Shown: positions 10,900-21,915 of the stretch, piece by piece
Position numbering within the stretch: position 1 is the first letter of the stretch
Layout: each line of letters opens with the position of its first letter
DNA from: Diphasiastrum complanatum
Lineage: Eukaryota; Streptophyta; Lycopodiopsida; Lycopodiales; Lycopodiaceae
Direction of reading: 5' to 3'
Assembly (NCBI GenBank): GCA_029204225.1
Contig: CM055106.1
Span: forward strand, 48,063,337 to 48,127,336
Length of the DNA: 64,000 nt
Translations under genes and position numbers: made by a program
The notes under the pieces: generated by a model
What the model saw: the letters and a program-made list of their open reading frames with translations, nothing else
What the model was told of the DNA's origin: nothing
Database searches by the model: none

Positions 10900-13800
10900 C
10901 GTCACCGTTGTCTGTGTTACTGTAGTATGTGGCCTATGATATCAATGACCATATCAGATAGATTGTTCAATTTGGGAAGCTGGACATTGATCAGTTTTGC
11001 ACTCGCAAACTCCAGTAACTCACTTTAGCTTAACCTTAGAGAAGATCCAGTATCAGGATTCAGATCCTGGTGAGTTTTGGAGATGACAAGCCCAAATTCC
11101 AATGCCTACAGACCACTGCCCACAGTAACCCCAGATTCAAGTCTCAATAACAGACTCCCAGGCTGTGTGTGGGGACAAAGATCTGCAGTCCTCTCTGGAA
11201 AGGAGAGTGGGAGGAAAGCACCGCAGATGGTCCAGATTCTTGTGGACCCACAAACTGAACCTTGATGATACTCCATATTTACCCTAAAGCCCATACTGTA
11301 CACACCAGTTACCAATTATCCCTTGGCACCCTGGACTGATCACCAGACTACTGGGCTAGGATACTAGAGACTAATGAAATGTGCAGCATTACACGGAGGA
11401 TTATGAAGATCTCAGGTCATGGACCAACATCCTAAGCTGTGATCTCTATGATCCATCGACCATCCATCCTTCTGAGCTGTTGCATTTGTTGCTTTTTCTT
11501 CTTGGGTGTCAGAATTACAGCTAGAATTCCATAAGAGGGGGGTAGAGAAACGTGGGAGAGAGAGTAGAAAGAGAAAGAGGAAGAGGAAGAGGAAGAAGAG
11601 AGGCTGGTTCTCCAGTCCTTTTTGTTGCTTTATTGAATTTGCCACTTTTGTGGATTTGATTTTCTGAAGGTAACAGCTTTAAGGTAGATGTGGGCTATAG
11701 TAGTGCAACATTCAAGGGTTATGGAGGGTTACACGTGTGGCACTACCTTTGGTAGCTTTTACACACTTTCTTTTTGGTGCAATAGCTTTGCATTTAAAAA
11801 CCCAAATCTAAGACATAACCTATACTAATGCCACATGTTATGAAGATTTTTCTACACCACATAGTGCCTCCCTTTGCAATAAGAAGCACATTAGTAGGTG
11901 GTGATTGCTCCCCAGCGCAAATGGGAACATATCACCAAAAGGGTAGTGCCCCTTTTGAACTACATTGGGACAATACCAATTAGGGGAAAGTTTAGGGTTT
12001 AGGTTGTAGCTCCCAACCTTGCTCGACTAGCAAGCCTACCCCTAAAAATCAAACGCACTGCACCATTTCAAAATGTTGCTTTTTTTTGCCTTAACAATTG
12101 TTGAGCATTTTCTCATGCATCTTGAAACTAGGGGCTAATGTTAGCTAACGTCAGCCTACGACAACAATGAGATCCGAAGCCCTCACTCCTTGGAAAGTGC
12201 TCCTAATGTGACACTTGCCAATTAGTGAGTTTAAAGACACCCTAAGAATGAGGAACTTAAACTCTCTTAAGTTGTATTACTTGGTGAACGTACAAAACTA
12301 CGCTATTGTTTTTTGGTAACATTATTAAGCAACTAGTGGTTGTTATGTACACATAAATGCAGCAACTTGGCCAAGCCATTCATGGAACTAAGCTCCTTGG
12401 ATGTCAGTTCGCAATGCTCGGATTCGAGTCTGCACCTTCTTGGCTGCAGTCAACAATTGTACACATACACTCCACTACAATGGATATTACACTAAATTCA
12501 CTTGATGTCTGCTATACAAGGTTCTACTCCAAGGCAAGAGAGGTATGAGTGTTTCTTAGAGATAGTGCATGAATATACATTTGGTGATATCTATCATTGG
12601 GCACCTAGTAGCCATTAAGGTTGCCACAAACATGGGAGTGCATTAGTAGAATAACTACTTTCCCAAAACTCATATAGGACCAATATATTTTGCTTGTATG
12701 TCCCCCCTATGTGGTAGATTGGAGTCGAACTCTTGACCTCACAGAGAGTAAAGGAATTCCTAACCACCTCACTACTATATAGAGGATGTACTTACATTTG
12801 TAATATGTTCACTTTTTCAAAACTTATATAGAACTACCCCTAACCAATTCTAAGACAAACTTGTGTGCATCTCATGGAGCTATATTTGTAATGTCCATTC
12901 AAACACAATATATCTATTATGTTATGTTTTGTATATTGGGAATTCTTAATTGTGGTCCTCTAATATTGGTGCATTGGTTAGAATTTCCTTTCATGTGTTG
13001 AAGGTTGGGAGTTTAAATCCAATCAACCACACAAATGAGGAAATGCAGACACGAGAAAAAAAAATATAATCTCATGTGTCCTTGGACCTCCACTATCATA
13101 ACTTGTGAGCACCTAAAATGCTTCGAAAAGACTCATCTAGGTGACACTCCTAGTCTAGAGTGAATCTAGATCAATTTGGATAACTCTTTGACTTGTGAAT
13201 GAGCTAGCACATTAGATGACATTGTGCCAACCTATGAATGATCTAGTCACTTAGCTATATGAGTCGAGCTAGCTCTAGAGCTCAACTATGGGCCATGTTG
13301 GCTCTTGGAGCTTGTTGCCCTTGAGTCATATTCAAAAGTGTTTTACAACAATATGCTGTACCAAATCAATATTGTGTGTTCAGACCAAATGTGCCAAATC
13401 ACATCAAAACTATGAGGGGAGATAGGTAGTCAAAAAATTGGTAGCTGGGCATTTTTGTGCCAAGTCTTGTCTCTCCTTACCAACATATGTGAGGGTTCAT
13501 GCCCAACTAATGCTAGTAGTGATGAGGCCACTAGTTTGTGGGATGACTATCATTTTCTATTCGCCTTTGTGAATGGTCCTAGTTGAAGGATCAAGTATAG
13601 CCTTTTAGTAGCATTAAACATGGGAGTAAACCTCAGTCAACTATCTGATAGGATCTAGTGCAGTATGCAGATCACATCAAACATTCATCATAGCTACACC
13701 TCTCAAGCTATCATAGATGGCACAAGGCCTACCACCCGATAAATCTTGGTAACAACCAAATATAGTAAACTAGATAAACTATAGATCTAATTTAAACTAT

Positions 13801-15479
13801 ACAATAATACAATATTTGAAGCTTATAAAATGTATATCAGATTAAATCTAATTTATAATTCTCTCTCTTAAGCTCAAAAGTGAGAAGAGTAAAGAAAAAC
13901 AAATTGTAGTTATGTTTGGAGTGTCCAATAGATATTCTGTATATCCATGCTACCTTGTACTTGAAACACACTCAAGGGCACCATCAAACCACCAATTTTG
14001 GCACACAACTGACTTGTCCCCAATCCAACTTGGACACAAGTGGACCACATGAGCAACATGGTTCAAGCTGAGAAAATCCCACTGCCACCATGAGACTTAC
14101 ATGCTCCATCTAGCTAGGTTGACATCATATCAAACACTTACAAGCATAGACTTGTAAAGCTGACATAAATGAGTGACTGAGGCTCAACTTGAGGAAATCT
14201 TACTGCCACTATAAGCATGTACCCTCACCAAATAGACAACTAGTAGACATAATAACAAGTCACTGAGCATACCAAATGATTACTTTGTTTCTGGCGTAGC
14301 AAATGCATAAACACATCTGACTCCGAATCAGATCTAGACTTCCGTGACAAGGTAACATGCAAGCACACATTTATGCAAACCAACAGAAATACATAATACA
14401 TGACCAGACTTGTGCAAACTATGGTATCATGTCATACCAGTACCTGTCACTTGTAGATCTGCTACTACACCACTAGTCTCCAAATCGGATTCTCAATAAT
14501 GGCCTGCACCTATAACCAAGATGCCCTCATGTCCAAGCATATCCAATAGATGTCTGCATACATCATCCAAGACCAACCATCTTGATCTAATGAACGCTCC
14601 AAGCCTCATCCCTGATATATCTCCCCAAAAAACAATACTCTAAGTAGCTTTGCCCTAACATCTTGTCTAGTATATCCTGAAAGTTGATTCCCATCCATTC
14701 CCCATGCTCTAAGCACAAAAGTCTACCAAGGACTCAATGAATGAATGTACACAAACCTCATCATAGGCTATATCTTAGTAGCTCGTTCATCTCCAAAGAT
14801 ACTGATGATGATTTGCCAATCCTACATCCCATGTAGATTCAACGTAAATATAGCAAAATGCATGAAATCTATACATAGCTTATTCATGCATGTGATGGTA
14901 GATGTCTCCCCATCGATGCTAATGCCAATGACTGGCCCCTTGCTGTAATGCGATCAAGTACTCCCAAATGAATGAACCATGAAGTCCTCGCCATTAGTGT
15001 CCCATCTAGTAGATCTTTAGCAGACCACTCACCACAATTTTTGCCACCATCACACCCAAGCATGCAATATCCATCAGCTCTCCAACCTAGAGTTGGCTTA
15101 CAAATCTCCATGCCTTGCCCATTTGAGTTTGCAATATCCATATTCCATCATGAATCCCACCTATAAGCCATGTCCCATCCAAAAACTCAAGTCCAATCTA
15201 ATAAATAGCTGCTCTTTGATTATCATCATGTCATCCTATAGTCCAATCCCTATCAGGTATCCCAATGTCATCATTGATCATGAAGATCTGAGCATCTACC
15301 CTATAGTGCCCCCCCTCTGTATTCTCCCAAGCTAGCTCTAAAGCTGCTTATGAATGGTTCCAAACCAATGTCTGAGAATACACTGAGATGCGAAATCCAA
15401 ATCCACCATCAAGTCCCTCACATACTGCATATACCAATTTCCCTCCAAGTGAACCTATGAGATTTTCCATGGCCCAAAC
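10900..15479. other. Long stretch without a recognised gene
   Basis: The first kilobase is probably upstream sequence of the DUF4408/DUF761 gene; it contains a purine-rich tract at about 11550-11600. From 11.7 to 15.4 kb the sequence is AT-rich with short open frames only. Pyrimidine or purine runs such as 15308-15317 could be remnants of retrotransposon ends, but I cannot tie them to an element. No RNA gene seen. Confidence 0.4.
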
Positions 15480-15680
15480 CAATGGGGGGAGGGGGGTCCC
15501 CATCTTGACCGCTCAGCAAGTCTCAAGAATGAATGCTTTTGTGATTGAATGTTGAATTTCTTCACTAACCTTTGAGTTCTTTTCAGTTTTATTCCACAGT
15601 TGTTTGTTGATTTGCTCTTTTAAGTCACAATATTTAAAGTCAGGACTTTAGAATTAGTAGACCTTCACTTGAAGTTCATA
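15480..15680 (+). repeat. 3' part of a Gypsy LTR
   Basis: About 200 bp that match, in inverted orientation, the LTR at 48635-48830. Shared features are GTCCC(C)ATCTTGACC, a CAGCAAGTCTCAAGAATGAA block and CTAAAGT(C)..ACTTTAGAATTAGTAG. It ends four bases before a primer binding site at 15684. Only the inner end is recognisable; the 5' part of the LTR is missing or too diverged. Confidence 0.75.
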
Positions 15681-15683
15681 GTT

Positions 15684-15696
15684 TGGTATCAGAGCC
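15684..15696 (+). promoter_or_regulatory. Primer binding site, tRNA-Met type
   Basis: TGGTATCAGAGCC, complementary to the 3' end of initiator tRNA-Met, placed directly after the LTR end. This is where reverse transcription of the element would start. Confidence 0.9.
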
Positions 15697-16050
15697 AAGG
15701 TCTACTATTTTTTTTTTTTTGTGAAATTGATGTGAAGGCCTTGTGTATTCATTCTTGAAACAAATGCCAATACACAGGACTTTGTATGTTTACTTTTGAA
15801 TAGATTTCCCTTTCGCTCGAATTTCCTTCTTCTTACAAGATCTCTTTAATATTAGAGCTAATAGACTCCATTTGGGAGATCCTCGAGAATTGGATCTCCA
15901 ACTTGCTTTCTATTTTAGGGACAATGCTTTGCTAATGCGAGCTTCTATCTTCCTTTTTGGAGAATGGCATTTCTCTGAATCACAAGTCTATTCGTACTTT
16001 TTGCCTTGAGTTTGTGTATTTCAGGTGAATTCCAAAAACTCCAATCAAAG

Positions 16051-17271
16051 ATGGATAGCTCCTCACGAGGCTCTTCAAGCTCCTCTTCATCTATGTCGTC
16101 ATCACCTCATGTTTCCTCCAAGTCAACTTCTTCTACTCGATCTAGGAAAAGGAGGTTTGCTAAGATTTATAATAAACTTTTTAAGTTTTCTAAGTTCGAT
16201 GGAGATAGTAGCAATGAAGAGAGTTTGCTTGCTTGGATTCAAAATCTTGATACTTTTTTTGAGAAAAGTAGATACTCAAATCATTCCAAGATTCGATTTG
16301 CAATGTTACATCTAGATAAGTATGCATTACTATGGTGGGCTGCTATGAAATCAAATCACGAAGCTGCATCCACATGGCATGGCTTTAAAAAACAACTAAA
16401 GCCCACTTTTTGCCAAAAGATTATAAGAAAGATACTTTAGCTGCTTGGGACATCTTTAGACAAAGCAAAATGAGAAAGTAGTTGAGTATGTTAAGAGATT
16501 TTGGGAGTTGCTTTTAAAAGTTCAAAATTTGCATTCCATTTCCAAGAAAGAACAGAAAAGGAAGTTCTATTTGGGTTTGCATAGAAGTATACAATATGGC
16601 TTAGATCTAGTACAAGCTGATACTTTAGAACAAGTCATATACTATGCTACCAAAATTGAGCTACATGATAGTCATCGAAATGGAGGTGGGAACGAAAGGA
16701 ATGAACCTCCCACAACTCAAATTCCAAAAGAAAAGACTCAATGCCTTTCCAAAGAACAAGTGCAGGCCTATCGCAAGGAAGGAAGATGCTTCAAGTGTGG
16801 GGAAAAGGGACACCTTTTCTTCAAATGTCCACTAAAAGATGCCAAAGCTTCAAGTGCAGACAAAGGAAAGTAGGTGGTCGTACAAAGCATTGAAGATACT
16901 CAAACCCATGATCTTCTCAAAAAATGGGGACAAGTCCATAACAAACTCTGTCTAATTCTCTTTGATGCAGGCTCCTCTCATAATTTAAGCTTGCACAAGA
17001 GATAGGAGTTGGTTCTTTTTCCGAATCTATGCTTAAGGCTAAAGGTGCTTTTGTTGATGGTGATGCAAACATTTACCCTGTAATTGGAAAACTTAAGCTC
17101 CAAATCTCCGACTACTATGAACCTATAGAATTCATGGTAGGTCCTTTGCAGGGAGTAGATGTAATCTTAGGCATGCCTTGGCACAAAATGCACAATCCTC
17201 TGGTGGACTACAATAAGCATTTGATTTCATGGAAGCACAAAGGTAAAGATGTTAGTGTGCATGCAGGATAG
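16051..17271 (+). pseudogene. Ty3/Gypsy gag-protease relic
   Basis: Gag and protease of the element whose LTR end and primer site lie just upstream. The ATG at 16051 starts a serine-rich head (MDSSSRGSSS). The gag core follows with FSKFDGDSS, ESLLAWIQNLDTFF and LLWWAAMK. The frame shifts near 16420 and again near 16490, then reads on through LLKVQNLHSI to a CCHC zinc knuckle (CFKCGEKGHLFFKC, about 16789-16830). After a stop at 16872 comes the protease with LFDAGSSHN near 16960, where the usual DTGSS is DAGSS, and the later GVDVILGMPWHKMHNPLVDY segment (split by stops from the first part). The element is cut off near 17271-17290, where a minus-strand element begins, so RT, RNase H and integrase are missing. 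Confidence 0.88.
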
Positions 17272-17289
17272 AGTGGCGAAACAATTCCT

Positions 17290-19990
17290 TTCATCAACTT
17301 CTGTATTAACTGGTGTTGATTGTATCCTTGAAACATAATCGACAAGATAATGTTGTTTAGCCTTCCGAACCACAACTCAAAAATCAAACTCAGATAGTAA
17401 AAGTAACTCTCTTGCAATGCATCCCGTATTGCATCTCTTGTTCACTAAATACAACAAAGGCTGATGATTCATATAAATTGCAAAATGCGTTGCCATCAAA
17501 TAATGATGAAACTTTTTAACAGAGAAAACCATGGCCAACACTTTTCGCTTTGTGGTGGAATAGTTCACTTCAACATCATTAAGTTGTTGGCTCACAAATC
17601 TAATAGGAAAGTCTTTCTTATATTCTCCTGTCTGTGTTGATTTCCTAGAACAATTCCGTGAGTAACCCAAATTTGACACAAAGATCTGGTACTTCCAACA
17701 TTGTTCCAGCACTTTTTCTAAATGTTCCAAATGTTTTGACTTCAAACCATGGACTCCAAGATCATTCAAATAGATTTCAATGAATTTCTATAAATAATCC
17801 TTGAAAGCAAACTACATCTTTTACAACTAGGAAGAGCTGCCCTCCAAGCTTTTGAGTTGATGTCCACCAATGACTCCAAAGAGCCCTCCAAGGTGCCTCT
17901 CCTCCGATGTCCTAAGATCCTTCCAAATTAGACAATCAAAATGGCCTCAAGAATTCACCACCCAACCATTGCTAGATCCGTGCACAAGCAAGCCATTCTA
18001 GCACCCCCTTGCTTCACCACAATCAATCACATAGCTATCATCACAAACACAAGCATATTCAAAGACCCTACCCCCATCTAAGTCCCATACCAAAGATGGA
18101 TATCCTCACAAGAGTAATGAAGCAAAAAAAATGCTCTCTCCACTCTAGCCTTCCACTAGTAAATAGAAGCAAGCAACAACACAAGGATCCCCCCTCCTTA
18201 TGGGCGCCCTATCCCTCTCTTATAGATTGGAAAAGACTCCCTCCAAAGCCCTAGAGAGTGTCCTCACAAGCCAATGAGAAGAGGGGAGGCAAAGGAAAGG
18301 CCAAGAGCCTCATAAGTTAGTGGAATGTCAAGAGATACCTTCCATAACTTATGTTTCTTGGATAACCACTTCTTGGTTGCTTTAGGGACATCAAGGGACC
18401 CTAGTAGGTGCACCCTCCTACTAGGTCTCAATGACCCACATGTGATTGCTACTTTGGCCCAAGGCCAATTATATGATCATGGCTCAATGTTGAGGCCCAA
18501 TGTTTGGGAAAATGACCAATACACATGGAAAGGTCCTTCGAACACCTCACAAGGTTCCATACCTCCATCCAAGGCATAGAAACCTTCATGCCCTTATCCA
18601 AGGACTCAAGTACCTTAATCCAAAAGGCACCTACCCTTATCCAAGGGTGATTCACCATTTAGCCCCCCAGATAGTAAATGGGAACATAGTGTTTATTGAA
18701 GTACTATTAGTTACATAGGTATGTAACAACATCACTCGTTGAAAAGTACTTGGTGCATTATATAGCCCAAACAACACAACTCTGTAAGAATAGGTCCCCC
18801 ATTTTGTTGCAAAGGCAGTTTTATGCTAATCAGCAGGTGTAATCTTGACTTGATTGTAAGCACTAAATCCATCAAAAAAACTATAAGCTTTGGCACCAAC
18901 AAGATGGTCTAAAATGCTTTTGGTGAAAGGCAATGACAAACGATCCTTTCATGTAACCACATTTATAATAAGTGCTTTTGGTGATTTTGTTGGCGGTTCA
19001 TCAAGAATGTTTCGAATTTTGTTAGGATCCTAATGTCATAAGATTTGTTCATCAGTGAGTTCTGCATTCCCATTATAAAATAAAGTATGACTGATAGAAT
19101 CAGTTCATCTTCCATTGGATCTACTATTGGATTAGCTGAAATCCAAGCTACGTTCATCATATTGACAAAATTCGTGATGGCGGTAGCAAGAGTACGATCT
19201 TTTGTTTGGTATAACACTCACTTCAGATCAGTCATCATGTCAACACATGTTTTTAGTTGTACAATCAATAATGTCTAATGCTTGTTTCCAGTTAACATTA
19301 TAAATTTGAGAATCATAATGGATTCCCAATGACTTTTCTACTCGGTCACAAGTATGAACCATTGTGAAAGAATCATCATCTCCCTTTTGAATAATAGTTG
19401 ACTTGATTGTCTGAGTCAATGGATCAACTTTCACTGCTTGCTTGCAATTGTCATATGTGATTTTGCCCATACCCTAGCTGTGAATCACTTGTGCAACTTG
19501 TAACCAAGGACGTCCCAATAAAACATGATAAACTGATGGTGCTTCTGACAAGTCCATTACTACAAAAGTAATGACAAACTGGACATCAACAATCTTGACT
19601 AGTATGTCTTTCACCATGCCTTTAGATCAAATAGTAGAGTAATCTACCAAATTAATTGCAAAAGTTGTAGATTTCAACTTTGTGAGAACCCACTTGGTAC
19701 ACAATTTGGTAGAGATCAAATTGACTCCAGACTCTCTATCTATCACAACTGCCTCTCAATCAAAATGCTTATGTTGAATTGTCAAAGTGATATTCTGTTG
19801 TTCACTTTTCCAGGCGGCCTCTACAGTGAGTACTTCATTTGATTCTTCAATTCTTGCACAATATAGTTGTTGGTTTTGTACAATCTCTCAAATAATACTT
19901 CCTACATCCTTTTCAACTTTCAAATACTTCTACCTATTAAATGAAGATGCATACTTGCTAGCCACTCTATTCTGACCTTAGAAAGACATT
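17290..19990 (-). pseudogene. Ty3/Gypsy pol relic, split by a solo LTR
   Basis: Pieces of protease, RT and RNase H in order on the minus strand. Protease (about 19990-19490): AAWKSEQQNITL, the catalytic region altered to VIDRESGVNLI, and HVLLGRPWL. Linker to about 18965: HTCDRVEKSLGIHYDSQ and MNVAWIS, homologous to 24.0-24.8 kb. RT (18960-18729): AKAYSFFDGFSAYNQVKI, KTAFATKWGTY, APSTFQRVM. A solo LTR (17819-18728) interrupts here; RT resumes at 17813 with IYLNDLGVH, where YxDD has become YLND. RNase H follows: IRFVSQQLN, NYSTTKRKVLAM, LLYLVNK. It ends near 17290, facing the truncated plus-strand element tail to tail. Several stops are present. Closely related to, but not the same copy as, the element at 21025-31844. 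Confidence 0.85.
17819..18728 (-). mobile_element. Solo LTR in Gypsy RT, 5-bp target duplication
   Basis: A 910-bp LTR in minus orientation. It starts TGTTACATACC (minus) and ends CTAGTTGTAAAA. It is flanked by perfect 5-bp duplications, ACATC at 17814-17818 and 18729-18733 (GATGT on the minus strand). Removing the LTR and one duplication restores a continuous RT frame from QRVM, across one TAG codon, to FAFKDYL. The LTR's end sequence is repeated at 20158-20231 directly before a tRNA-Met primer site, which confirms that it is an LTR. Solo LTRs form by recombination between the two LTRs of a full element. Confidence 0.9.
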
Positions 19991-20144
19991 TAAAATTAGA
20001 AAACTAGCCCCTATTGAAAAACACACAAATTTCTAGAAGCGTGAAATGGGTGCTATTTCAATAACACTATCATAACAATTTGATGACAGATTTTTATGCA
20101 ACAAAAAAAAGAGGTTTAGAATTTACCATCATCACTTTGGAAGA

Positions 20145-20157
20145 GGCTTTGATACCA
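20145..20157 (-). promoter_or_regulatory. Primer binding site, tRNA-Met type
   Basis: TGGTATCAAAGCC on the minus strand, one mismatch from the standard TGGTATCAGAGCC. It lies just after the LTR tail at 20158-20231 and would prime the minus-strand element that continues to lower coordinates. Confidence 0.75.
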
Positions 20158-20236
20158 TTATTACAACTAGGAAGATCTGCCCTCCAAGCTTTTGGGTTGA
20201 TGTCCACCAATGCCTCCAAAGAGCCCTCCAAGGTGT
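20158..20236 (-). repeat. Truncated LTR tail, same family as the solo LTR
   Basis: About 75 bp nearly identical to the end of the solo LTR (17820-17894), including GCCCTCCAAGCTTTTG and AAAGAGCCCTCCAAGG. It is cut at 20236, where the Copia LTR begins. The last five bases, GGTGT (20232-20236), are a possible target duplication of the Copia insertion, but I did not find the matching copy near 32.5-33.1 kb. Confidence 0.75.
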
Positions 20237-20515
20237 TGTTGGAGAAAGAGGGTGTGTGAGTGAGAGAAACGAAAACAGCTCGAAAAGAAACGAACACAAA
20301 ATGAAGAGAACTCGAAACTCGAAAGAGAAGTGAACTCGAACAGAAAGTGTTTGTGCACAGCGGAATGAGCTATCTTATTCTTTCCCTAAGCTTGACTACG
20401 CCTATCAGACACGAACAAAACATTAGTGAAAGAAATCACGGTCGATCTGATTACGTAGCCAAACTTTTAAGCAACAAAACATCAGAAAAATAATTTGTCA
20501 CGAATGATTTGCAAA
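20237..20515 (-). repeat. Copia LTR, 3' portion
   Basis: On the minus strand it ends CTCCAACA at 20237. Part of it (about 20370-20470) resembles the end of the Copia LTR at 36085-36230: both contain GACTACG/GGCTACGTAATCA, ATGTTTTGTTC, GATAGGC(A/G)TAGTCA and CATTCCGCTGTGC. Its upstream limit at about 20515 is where integrase similarity stops; the start of the LTR seems to be lost. Confidence 0.6.
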
Positions 20516-21023
20516 GAGGTAGACTGAGCTCGACTTCGGGAGTCACATTTGGAGCCGCAACTGTAGGACTCCTGTTTTGCAAAAACGTTGCCACACTGCA
20601 TGCTTCCGACCAAAGTGAATTGGTCAAGCCCATTTGCTTCATCATGGAGCGTGCACTCTCCATAATAGTCCTGTTTTTCCTTTCAGCTACACCATTACTA
20701 TGCGGCATGTGTGACTGTGTGAATTGTCTTTTGATGCCGTGTTCCTTGCAAAAGTCCTCAAAATCATCAGATTTGTATTCGCCCCCTCTATCATATCTTA
20801 GCACTTTGATGCGTGCATCCAGTTGGTTCTCTACCAAAGTCTTGAACTTCTTGAAGCAGGCAAAAGCGTCAGATTTCTTCTTCAATAAATACATCCATGT
20901 CCTCCTAGAGTAATCATCTATGAAAGTCTTCAAAAGTAGGCAATCTCTCCCTCGAAGCAATGCCGCTCACAAACATCTGTAGCCCTTCCGAGACACCGCT
21001 CATTGTGGTATGTACCAATTCAA
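20516..21023 (-). pseudogene. Copia gag fused to integrase (deletion derivative)
   Basis: On the minus strand the gag reads ELVHTTMSGVSEGLQMFVSG and LPTFEDFH, as in the copy at 620-740, then passes straight into integrase: FIDDYSRRTWMYLLKKK (first catalytic Asp), VLRYDRGGEY (second Asp), MPHSNGVAERKNRTIMESA (catalytic Glu), then ATFLQNRSPT. Zinc knuckle, protease and the integrase N-terminus are all absent. The join lies at about 20921-20930, where gag GAAGACTTCCA and integrase AAGACTTTCA are nearly the same, so recombination at a short homology is likely. Integrase then ends abruptly in LTR-like sequence. The gag is also interrupted upstream by the Gypsy element inserted at 21024/31845; its other half is at 31850-32290. 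Confidence 0.88.
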
Positions 21024-21024
21024 A
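21020..21024. other. Target site duplication, left
   Basis: TCAAA here pairs with TTAAC at 31845-31849. The uninterrupted Copia gag at 1-1500 predicts TCAAC at this site, so each copy has one later change. This fixes the ends of the 10.8-kb Gypsy element. Confidence 0.8.
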
Positions 21025-21783
21025 TGTTGGAGAGTTTGCGGATCCCAAGGCAACCCCAACCCTAGTTAATAAATGAGAGGGATTTGGCACTTTGCATGTG
21101 TAAGTCCAACCCGATGACCACATAGTTATTTGATTGATTAGTTAAAAGTTAATAAAGGACTTTAGGCCTTTTTGCGGGACTTTTAATGTCGCAGGGCCTA
21201 AATGTCAAGTTAGTGAATAAAGTTGGGTTTCCCTCCAATCTTGATGGTTCTCACACTTTTTTAAATTTGAATAAAAAGAGAGGCAAGATTGGACCAATAA
21301 GATTCAGAGGCCAGGGTCCTCTCTCTACTATAAAAAGGGACCAACTCGAGTTGCTCCTGATGTTCATTTCCTCGTTTCAATAAAGCAGATTGGTTCTCTT
21401 TAGAAATAAATTGATGAATGTCCTTGCTCTTCCTCTCTTTTCCTCCATTTCTCATGCTTTCTTTGGTATTTGCCAATTGTTGGATTTGATCATTATTGGG
21501 ATTGCTATTTCTTATGCTTTTTGTGAGAGAGAAAGGGAGAGAGAGAAGAGTAAGTTTCTATCATTGTTGTGGATTTAGGGTTAATGGAAGTAGGGTTAAT
21601 GGATATAGTGTTAATGCTTAGTGTTAATGGATGTTAGTGTTAGATCTTCCATTCATGTTGAAATCTGAACTATGCTATCGCTCTCATGGGAACAAACCTA
21701 CGCGTGACAACTAACTCCGTCTCTTTGATACTAGATTGACTAGATCTTGGATTCAGGTTGAGCAAGGAAAGAAACCCACTAAA
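21025..21783 (+). repeat. 5' LTR of the 10.8-kb Gypsy element
   Basis: Starts TGTTGGAGAG and ends CCCACTAAA, where the 3' copy ends CCCACTACA, so the terminal CA has mutated here. It contains a TATA box (TATAAAAA, 21329-21336) and a polyadenylation-like AATAAA (21379-21384), and a stretch of loose TAGGGTTAATGG repeats near 21575-21640. Confidence 0.93.
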
Positions 21784-21787
21784 GTTT

Positions 21788-21805
21788 TGGCGCCATTGCC
21801 GAGGA
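21788..21805 (+). promoter_or_regulatory. Primer binding site, tRNA-Asp type
   Basis: TGGCGCCATTGCCGAGGA, two G-to-A differences from TGGCGCCGTTGCCGGGGA, the site complementary to tRNA-Asp used by many plant Gypsy elements. It lies four bases after the 5' LTR. Confidence 0.9.
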
Positions 21806-21915
21806 GCTACGCCAATTTTTCCAGTTTGCAGCATGTTTGGTTGATGGTTAGCTTGCATTAGGCATCTTGTCATGGCATGAATAGTGTTAAATCTGCATTT
21901 TAGGGTTAGTTAAAG

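Noticed and set aside
11412-11645. 77-codon minus-strand frame with a hydrophobic FLFLFLFLL stretch
   Set aside because: The hydrophobic run is a translation of the purine-rich tract; no homology recognised.
14745-15335. Overlapping frames of 60-85 codons on both strands
   Set aside because: Short, overlapping in opposite orientation, no motif, no codon-use signal I can see.
20914-21123. Minus-strand frame joining an LTR start to gag
   Set aside because: It crosses the insertion point of the Gypsy LTR; the first half is LTR sequence, only the second half is gag. The similar frame at 31000-31194 is likewise LTR plus flank.
21575-21640. TAGGGTTAATGG repeats as interstitial telomere sequence
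   Set aside because: The spacing is not the 7-bp plant telomere unit and the same stretch is in both LTRs, so it is part of the LTR.
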